DNA from: Synergistaceae bacterium UBA4088
GTDB lineage: Bacteria > Synergistota > Synergistia > Synergistales > Thermovirgaceae
Direction of reading: 5' to 3'
Assembly: GCA_002382605.1 (NCBI GenBank)
Contig: DFYG01000113.1
Span: forward strand, 1-10,916
DNA: 10,916 bases
Position 1 is the first letter of the stretch; each line of letters begins with the position of its first letter. Of the stretch, positions 6,403-10,916 are shown piece by piece. The notes under the pieces are model-generated. The model was not told the origin of the DNA. It did not search any database and saw nothing but the letters and a program-made list of their open reading frames with translations. The translations under genes were made by a program, and so were the position numbers.

Positions 6403-7996
6403 TCTTGTCGATGACCCCTATAAAGTGTTTCGGGTCATTCCTGTGATCGGTGATCTTTTGCAGCAGGTCCGGATGCTCTTCCGAAAGGTGGAGGTAGCAG
6501 GCAAAACGGAACTCCGTGGCCAGCCGGAAAAAGTCGCACTCTTTCCTTGTGGGGTTGACGAAACCATCCGGGCTCATTCTTGCGGCCGCGCAGATCTTGC
6601 AGAAATGAACAGCCCAGCAGCTTTTGCATTCCCGGTTGTTGATGGCCGAATTGTATTTCTCGTTCAGGTCGATAAGTTTTTCGATATCCAGCCCGGAAGA
6701 GCAATTGCCTATCGGCATACTGCCGTCGGATTTATGGCATATCAGGAGATCGCCGTTAGCGGCGACCATCAGGTTGTCGAAACCCATCGGGCAGGTGATG
6801 GACATGTTCAAAGAGCTTTTCCCCGAGGGGCGGTCGACGTTCAGACTGGAAAATGCAAACAATCCGGAGAAAAGGTCCATGTCGATATCCGGATTTTTAG
6901 ATTCCTCTCTGGCACGTTCCTTGAAATTGCTCAGGCTGTCCTGAAAGGAGTCACGGTAATTTTTGATTGCAGCCTCAGGGTCGGATACGAAGACGCCCGT
7001 ATATTGGGCCGGGAAGTGCTCGCAACGGAAAGCTCCCAGGGAGTGGTTGAAATCGGCGCATTTTTTATGATCGTGCCCATCCGTATGGACTCCGAATAGT
7101 GAAACATGGTTACTGAAATACTCCTCATCGAGATCCCTTATTTTCAGCAGATTGGAGTAGGCCAGATCGAAGGTTCCCCGGCCGTTCTCGAACACCCGGC
7201 ACTTGTCGTGTTCTTCCGCAGGCCCGTCAAGGCTGGCATAGAGTTTGACCCGGTTGTCGATCAGGAAGCGGATTATCTCGTCGGTCATTATCGAAAGGTT
7301 GCTGTTGGCGGTGAAATGGAGATCATCGGTGCTGATGGAGTATTCGTTCCAGGGAAGAGCCTTGAAGTATCCGGCGGTCTTTTTTATGAGATCGAAATTC
7401 AGGAAGGGTTCACCGCCGTACCACGACAGGCCTGGAGGAACAACCTGAAGCAGCAGCTTCTTTTTCTCTTCCGGCAGGTCCGAGAAGAACGAGGTGTACT
7501 TTCTGAAATAGTACTGGATCCCAAGGAAGGCGTTCTCCTCGCCCAGTTCGGTCGAGAAATGGCCTCCAGCTTCGGAAGCTATCGTCCTCTTGCAGTACGT
7601 GCATCTGAAATTGCACTCCTCCGTGACTTCCAGGCAGAACTTCCGCAGCAGGATATTCTCGTCGTAATATTTCAGCAGTTTCCCTATCCTGTCACGGCCT
7701 ACAGGCGATATCTCGTCAACCGGTCCCCTGATGAAAACGCCGTTATTCTGCAGTCCGGTGAATTTCAGACAGAGGGATCTCACGGTTTCGGGTTCCAGGT
7801 CCGGGGAATGGATGCCCATTATCTCCTCTTCGGTCCTTCCGCCCAGAAGATCCAGAAGAAGGGCCAGTTCTTCATCCGAAAGGATGAAGGCAAAATGTGG
7901 TTTTGCGTCGTAGATGACATGATCGTCGCCAAGCTCGAAAAGCCTGACAAGGGGGTATTCCCTTTCGAAAAATGAGTTTGCGGTATGGTTCAGCAT
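6392..7996 (-). CDS. Radical SAM/SPASM RiPP peptide maturase
   Basis: This encodes 534 residues. The N-terminal region (about 15-90) looks like a leader-binding RRE/PqqD-like module. The radical SAM domain carries C128-x3-C132-x2-C135 (CNFRCTYC) and GGEP at 194-197, with LYASLDGPAEEHDK at about 252-265. The C-terminal SPASM region has C402, G415-x4-C420, C457-x2-C460-x5-C466-x2-C469 and C487, enough ligands for two auxiliary 4Fe-4S clusters. This arrangement is typical of thioether-forming maturases of sactipeptides and ranthipeptides, and of the Cys-rich peptide maturase (CcpM-like) group. The start at 7996 is set by GAGGA seven bases upstream. The frame is open to 8116, but those 40 residues have no ribosome site and are not family-like. 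It lies 155 bases after the precursor gene and overlaps the exporter gene. Confidence 0.93.
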   Translation of the reverse strand: MLNHTANSFFEREYPLVRLFELGDDHVIYDAKPHFAFILSDEELALLLDLLGGRTEEEIMGIHSPDLEPETVRSLCLKFTGLQNNGVFIRGPVDEISPVGRDRIGKLLKYYDENILLRKFCLEVTEECNFRCTYCKRTIASEAGGHFSTELGEENAFLGIQYYFRKYTSFFSDLPEEKKKLLLQVVPPGLSWYGGEPFLNFDLIKKTAGYFKALPWNEYSISTDDLHFTANSNLSIMTDEIIRFLIDNRVKLYASLDGPAEEHDKCRVFENGRGTFDLAYSNLLKIRDLDEEYFSNHVSLFGVHTDGHDHKKCADFNHSLGAFRCEHFPAQYTGVFVSDPEAAIKNYRDSFQDSLSNFKERAREESKNPDIDMDLFSGLFAFSSLNVDRPSGKSSLNMSITCPMGFDNLMVAANGDLLICHKSDGSMPIGNCSSGLDIEKLIDLNEKYNSAINNRECKSCWAVHFCKICAAARMSPDGFVNPTRKECDFFRLATEFRFACYLHLSEEHPDLLQKITDHRNDPKHFIGVIDKNEF

Positions 7997-8079
7997 GGCA
8001 AAGTCCTCACTGCAGAAATTTGAGTTTATTGTGAAGAAAGGTCCGTGCTTTTTTGGGGTAATATGCTGTCGCAAAACAG

Positions 8080-8125
8080 TTCCTCCCGGCACTCTCGCGG
8101 GCAGGACGGAAAGCACCGGGAGGAA
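8080..8125 (-). terminator. Hairpin between precursor and maturase genes (possible attenuator or leaky terminator)
   Basis: TTCCTCCCGG at 8080-8089 pairs perfectly with CCGGGAGGAA at 8116-8125, a 10-bp GC-rich stem with a 26-base loop. On the - strand a TTTT follows a few bases later, which is weak for full termination. In RiPP operons such elements often lower read-through so the precursor outnumbers its enzymes, or they protect the precursor transcript's 3' end. Confidence 0.5.
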
Positions 8126-8140
8126 AAAGGTCTATTATTT

Positions 8141-8161
8141 TGCCGGGTTGCCTAGCCGGCA
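8141..8161 (-). promoter_or_regulatory. Hairpin overlapping the precursor stop codon
   Basis: TGCCGG (8141-8146) pairs with CCGGCA (8156-8161) around a 9-base loop that contains the precursor's stop at 8152-8154. Together with the 8080-8125 stem it makes tandem RNA structure after the precursor frame. A role in transcript stability or attenuation is inferred. Confidence 0.35.
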
Positions 8162-8322
8162 TAGGTGCTCAGCATATTAGAATCCCTGGTTGAAGTCATG
8201 GTGTCGTCCACTACAGTGTCGATAGCGCAAGTGCAGTCGCAGCTGCAGTCGCATGTAGTGCCGCCTTTAACAGCTTCGGCGGTTTCAAGATCGATCTCAA
8301 CGACCCGTTTCAGCTTCTCCAT
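8152..8322 (-). CDS. Cys-rich RiPP precursor peptide with double-glycine leader
   Basis: This encodes 56 residues. Start choice is decided by a textbook ribosome site, AAAGGAGG, about eight bases before the ATG at 8320-8322. The frame is open further upstream to 8376, but that region is only the untranslated leader. Residues 1-21 are a charged leader ending VKGG (20-21), with a hydrophobic residue at -4 (V) as in C39-cleaved leaders. The core (22-56) opens with TT and then five cysteines at 24, 26, 28, 30 and 32, every second residue, spaced by D, S, D and T. The tail (33-56) has no Cys but holds four Asp, five Thr, three Ser and one Asn. This is the donor-comb and acceptor-tail layout expected for thioether peptides. 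It recalls the CxCxC clostridial (Clo7bot/CLI_3235-type) precursors, though I cannot confirm membership. It is first in the cluster, followed by maturase and exporter. Confidence 0.9.
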   Translation of the reverse strand: MEKLKRVVEIDLETAEAVKGGTTCDCSCDCTCAIDTVVDDTMTSTRDSNMLSTYAG

Positions 8323-8354
8323 TAGATAACCTCCTTTCTTTTTCTCTTTGTTGG

Positions 8355-8383
8355 AGTTTCTCCCTGTTCCAGGCAATTGTCAA
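8355..8383 (-). promoter_or_regulatory. Possible promoter of the RiPP precursor
   Basis: On the - strand there is a perfect TTGACA (8378-8383). At 17-base spacing the -10 would be GAAACT (8355-8360), which matches consensus at only three of six positions, including A2 and T6. It lies in the 92-base gap between cupin and precursor. A regulated promoter that needs an activator would fit, but co-transcription from upstream is equally possible. Confidence 0.35.
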
Positions 8384-8414
8384 TGTGACTGCTGATCCCT
8401 TTGCGCCGGAGTTG

Positions 8415-8765
8415 CTACTCTGCGATCACAGCCAGAAAAACCAGTGGCTCGTCTCCTGTGTTGAGAATGGAGTGTTCGTGCCCGTTGAGTGTCACGGCGG
8501 TGTCCCCGGGGCCGATTTTTACCTGGACTCCGTCTTCCGTGAAGAGGCCCCTGCCGGAGATTATGAAGTAGACCTCCTCGTCCCCGGAATGCTTGTGCTG
8601 GCCCACAGCGGCACCCGGGTCGAGTTCCACCCTGGCGACCATTTTCAGGTGGCTCCCCTCGGGTTTTTCCCCCGGTGCTATCGTCGGGAAGAACATGGCT
8701 CCGCCGGGCCCTCCCTGGAGATTTTCACGGCGTATAGCTCTCATTTCATTGCACTTGCAGAACAT
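8415..8765 (-). CDS. Small single-domain cupin protein
   Basis: This encodes 116 residues. Cupin motif 1 is GAAVGQHKHSGDEEVYFIISG, read as G51-x5-H57-x-H59-x4-E64-x6-G71. Motif 2 is G87-x5-L93-x-G95-x2-H98-x3-N102, with Leu where Pro is usual. H57, H59, E64 and H98 could bind a divalent metal. The Cys-containing start (FCKCNEMR) is unusual. The start is well supported: AGGAGG lies eight bases before the ATG at 8763-8765. It lies between the MFS gene (137 bases) and the RiPP precursor (92 bases), all in one direction. Small cupins may be metal-dependent enzymes, isomerases or ligand sensors, and nothing here tells which. A link to the peptide system is possible but unproven. Confidence 0.85.
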   Translation of the reverse strand: MFCKCNEMRAIRRENLQGGPGGAMFFPTIAPGEKPEGSHLKMVARVELDPGAAVGQHKHSGDEEVYFIISGRGLFTEDGVQVKIGPGDTAVTLNGHEHSILNTGDEPLVFLAVIAE

Positions 8766-8902
8766 GGGTTTGGCCTCCTTTTTTGTGGATCGTACTTTGT
8801 CGCTGCACTTCCCCGGGTCACCTCTGGACTGTGCGCATGGAGCATTTCGTGAACCGTCAGGTCAAAACCAGAAACCCGTCATACAAGATCAGGAAGATCG
8901 GA

Positions 8903-10051
8903 TCAGGTTCTCCCGACCAACGACTCACGATCAATGTGTTTGTCTTTCAAGGCGAACACCAGCACCATCGCCATCACGGCTGCCATGATCGCCCCGGTGG
9001 TGAAGACGGCCCGGATGCCCAGGCAGGCGAAGATAATGCCGAAGATCAGCGGCCCGATGGTCTGCCCCAGGCGCAATGACATGCTGTTGATCGAAAGGAA
9101 CATGGCCCGGTTCTCTTCAGGGGAGTTGTTCGTGAGCATAGTAAGAAGAGTCGGGATGTTGATACCCTGGCCGATCCCGAAAAGCATTGCGGGGATGAAC
9201 ATTCCTGCATACGCGGGTACTTTCAGGATGAATACGAGCGCCGAAGCGTAAAAGACAAAAGCGGCCGTGAGCAGGATGCGCCCTCCTGCGCGCTGGAATA
9301 ATCTTCCCGCTCTGGAAGAGACCATGGCACTGGAAAGCGACATCGAGGCTGAAACCAAACCTATGGTGAAGGGAGTGGCTCCGTAAGTTCCCGCCAGGTA
9401 AAAGGGGAGGAAGGTCAGGAACCCACCATAGAGTATAACGAACGTCATCATGCTTGTGAGAAGAAGAACCGGTGTGCTTCCCTTAAGCAGGCTCGTAAGG
9501 AGAGGGGGGGACGAACGGTTCTTGCGCGCGGCTTTTTCCGGATCTGTTTTCCGCCCCTCATCGAGGCTCAAAAGAGCCCATATCCCTATCGGGATCGCGG
9601 CAAGAGCAAGGAGAAACGGGTAATTCCACCCTGCCATGGCAAGCAGTCCCCCCAGAGCCGGATAACCTGCCGTGCCGACTCCGATGATGCTTGCGTTGTA
9701 ACCCATAGCGGCGGATCGCTCTTCTCCTTTGAAAAAATCTCCTATCAGAGTCACATTGAGAGAGTTGAGCGGTGCGGAACCTGCACCCTGAAGGAAGCGA
9801 AACAGCAGAAGCGTCCGGAAATCGGGCGCAAAAAAACAGGCTCCGCCGGCGATACCGAACAGGAAAAGACATGGGATTAGGATCCTTCTTCTTCCGTAAC
9901 GGTCCGAGAGCATGCCTGTGACAGGGGTGAAGAGAAGGCCGGGGATAGTGAACATCGATATCAGCCACGCCGCGTCCGACTTGGGCACTCCCAGTGCGCT
10001 GGTGATCCCCGGAAAAGCCGGAGCAATGCTTGCGACGCCGAGGACGGACAT
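8903..10051 (-). CDS. MFS transporter (start uncertain; N-terminus probably longer)
   Basis: From the ATG at 10051 this encodes 382 residues with about eleven to twelve hydrophobic helices and the MFS loop 2-3 motif GMLSDRYGRRR. It fits the drug:H+ antiporter (multidrug efflux) branch, with TM4 to TM5 sequences such as GAGSAPLN. The start is odd. The same frame remains open upstream to a TAA at 10166-10168, and the codons there complete TM1, reading NLNIIFGIT just before the ATG. The ATG at 10051 thus falls inside the first helix. No ATG, GTG or TTG occurs in frame upstream. The best-placed codon is ATC at 10130-10132, which has GGGAGAGG just before it and would give 409 residues. The nitroreductase gene ends 23 bases before that point, suggesting an operon. 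The family call is firm; the substrate is unknown. Confidence 0.88.
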   Translation of the reverse strand: MSVLGVASIAPAFPGITSALGVPKSDAAWLISMFTIPGLLFTPVTGMLSDRYGRRRILIPCLFLFGIAGGACFFAPDFRTLLLFRFLQGAGSAPLNSLNVTLIGDFFKGEERSAAMGYNASIIGVGTAGYPALGGLLAMAGWNYPFLLALAAIPIGIWALLSLDEGRKTDPEKAARKNRSSPPLLTSLLKGSTPVLLLTSMMTFVILYGGFLTFLPFYLAGTYGATPFTIGLVSASMSLSSAMVSSRAGRLFQRAGGRILLTAAFVFYASALVFILKVPAYAGMFIPAMLFGIGQGINIPTLLTMLTNNSPEENRAMFLSINSMSLRLGQTIGPLIFGIIFACLGIRAVFTTGAIMAAVMAMVLVFALKDKHIDRESLVGRT

Positions 10052-10155
10052 CAGTGTTATTCCGAAGATAATGTTCAGGTTCGGTTCAAGGAAAAGCGGA
10101 CGAGCAGCGGAAGGTTCCCTGTTCGCGGAGATGTTCTTCCTCTCCCTTTTAACGC

Positions 10156-10671
10156 TTACCAGCGGTTATGGTGTACCCTGTCCGGGCTGAACCTTTCGGA
10201 AGGTTCCTTCTTCTCCGAGGGGTGGCCAAGGGCGACAAAGGAGAAGGGGGTTATCTCTTCAGGGATTTCAAGCAGGTCCCGTGTTTTTCCCATCAGCTCT
10301 TCTTTAGGGTAGACGCCAAGCCATACGGAACCTATTCCCAGGGCATTGGCAGCCACGAGAATGTTCTGTGTGGCCGCGGCGCAGTCCTGCGGCCAGAAAA
10401 CCTTTGCCGGCAGGTCTTTCGTCTTTCCGCAGACGAGGATGGCTGCCGGGGCCTGAAGCAGCATCTTTGAATATGGATGGAATGCAGGGATCGCATCCAG
10501 AGTTTTCCTGTCATCGATCACGATGAATGACCAGGGCTGCTGATTGTGAGCGCTCGGAGCGCTCATGGCGGCCTTCAGCAGGATCGTAACGATCGCTTCG
10601 TTCAGAGGTTCGCCGGTGTAACTTCTAATGCTTCTTCTTGTGAGGATCACGTCGATGGCTTTGGTTTCCAT
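10156..10671 (-). CDS. Nitroreductase family FMN oxidoreductase
   Basis: This encodes 171 residues, the short form of the family. It starts with DVILTRRSIRSYTGEPL, where RRSIR contacts FMN phosphate, followed by AAMSAPSAHNQQPWSFIVI, AATQNILVAANALGIGSVWLG and a C-terminal ALGHPSEKK motif. These are the classic nitroreductase blocks. Such enzymes use FMN and NAD(P)H to reduce nitro compounds, quinones or flavins, or, in other branches, oxidise azolines; nothing here supports the last. The ATG at 10669-10671 has GGGAGG eight bases upstream. The stop (10156-10158) is immediately before the MFS gene, so reduction and efflux of a toxic compound may be linked. It is the first gene of the unit, with 140 bases of leader before the terminator to its right. 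Confidence 0.92.
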   Translation of the reverse strand: METKAIDVILTRRSIRSYTGEPLNEAIVTILLKAAMSAPSAHNQQPWSFIVIDDRKTLDAIPAFHPYSKMLLQAPAAILVCGKTKDLPAKVFWPQDCAAATQNILVAANALGIGSVWLGVYPKEELMGKTRDLLEIPEEITPFSFVALGHPSEKKEPSERFSPDRVHHNRW

Positions 10672-10813
10672 AAGTTATCCCTCCCGGAAACCCTCCTATG
10701 GCATAAATGGAAATAGGGGGGTATGGATGTGAGTTCTCTTAAAGGCCACAGTTCCGGCCAAAAAATGGTCCGGTGTTCCTGGCGCGTCTTACATGTCAAA
10801 TAAAGAAACTCCG
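10672..10813 (-). promoter_or_regulatory. Leader region of the nitroreductase unit
   Basis: I see no gene here. On the - strand there is a TTGACA shortly after the upstream terminator (around 10793-10798), but no acceptable -10 box at 16-18 bases. A small imperfect hairpin, CCGGCCA with TGGTCCGG around an A-rich loop, lies at about 10755-10774. The promoter must be in this region if the unit is independent, but I cannot place it. Confidence 0.3.
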
Positions 10814-10844
10814 AAAAGAAAAAGTGGCCTCCTTACAAGGAGCC
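10814..10844 (-). terminator. Rho-independent terminator of an upstream - strand gene
   Basis: On the - strand GGCTCCTT (10844-10837) pairs with AAGGAGGCC (10834-10826), with one bulged base, and is followed by ACTTTTTCTTTT. A short stem with a T-rich tail is a typical intrinsic terminator. It would end a gene whose last codons lie within 10857-10916 or beyond. Stops are present at 10857-10859 and at 10888-10890 in different frames, so I do not call the partial coding region. Confidence 0.7.
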
Positions 10845-10916
10845 TCCCTGGTAATTCTATCGGCTTGTCGCGGTGGATTGGTCAGTTTCAGGCCAGTGTT
10901 CCGACTCCATTCTCGC

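Noticed and set aside
7106..7975. Long open frame on the + strand opposite the maturase gene
   Set aside because: It is antisense to a gene with clear family motifs. Its translation is low-complexity and matches no family I recognise. The same holds for the + strand frames at 6386-7099, 828-1463 and 1539-2054.
7997..8116. N-terminal extension of the maturase to an ATG at 8116
   Set aside because: It adds 40 residues unlike the family, runs through the 8080-8125 inverted repeat and lacks a ribosome site. The ATG at 7996 has GAGGA seven bases upstream.
8323..8376. Extension of the precursor peptide to 8376
   Set aside because: The extension would run through the ideal ribosome site (AAAGGAGG) of the internal ATG at 8322, and its residues do not resemble a leader.
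10745..10775. Sigma54 (-24/-12) promoter for the nitroreductase gene
   Set aside because: A TTGGC-like box exists on the - strand, but the required GC dinucleotide is not at the correct distance.
10857..10916. C-terminal end of a - strand gene at the right edge
   Set aside because: The terminator implies such a gene, but two frames have plausible stops and about 20 codons are too few to choose or identify a product.
1..10916. CRISPR arrays, tRNA or rRNA genes, complete insertion sequences
   Set aside because: I saw no regularly spaced repeats, no tRNA-like cloverleaf or rRNA sequence and no transposase reading frame.

Overview
The window looks like a stretch of a bacterial chromosome from an anaerobe of moderate GC content. 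The gene set (iron-sulfur flavoprotein, FMN nitroreductase, radical SAM peptide maturase) fits an anaerobic or low-oxygen lifestyle. A HlyD-like membrane-anchor gene next to the peptide exporter hints at a two-membrane cell envelope. I cannot fix the lineage. Synergistota or a neighbouring anaerobic group is only a guess from protein style.

Layout. At the left edge is the C-terminal part of a class I methyltransferase on the + strand (1-555). It is GC-richer than what follows. Every other gene I can support lies on the - strand, so read from right to left. The gap 556-716 separates the convergent methyltransferase and HutD-like genes. Next come a two-gene unit of a HutD-like protein (717-1355) and an iron-sulfur flavoprotein (1422-1973), and then a stand-alone AAA_14/DUF4143 ATPase (2076-3398). 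The ATPase has a near-consensus promoter overlapped by inverted operator-like repeats (3424-3500).

The centre of the window (about 3536-8322) is a compact RiPP (ribosomally made, post-translationally modified peptide) locus. In transcription order it holds a 56-residue precursor (8152-8322), whose leader ends in Gly-Gly and whose core begins with a comb of five alternating cysteines. Then come a radical SAM/SPASM maturase (6392-7996), a C39-peptidase ABC exporter (4216-6402), a 46-residue HlyD-like membrane stub (4073-4213) and a two-TM SHOCT protein (3536-3979). The inferred logic is as follows. The maturase binds the leader and probably forms thioethers from the Cys comb. The C39 domain cuts after Gly-Gly and the ABC protein exports the product. 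Two hairpins between precursor and maturase probably let the peptide be made in excess over the enzymes.

At the right edge, upstream of the RiPP genes and on the same strand, are a nitroreductase (10156-10671), an MFS transporter (8903-10051 or further upstream) and a small cupin (8415-8765). The MFS gene shows no normal start codon where its first membrane helix begins. A rho-independent terminator at 10814-10844 belongs to a - strand gene lying mostly beyond the window.
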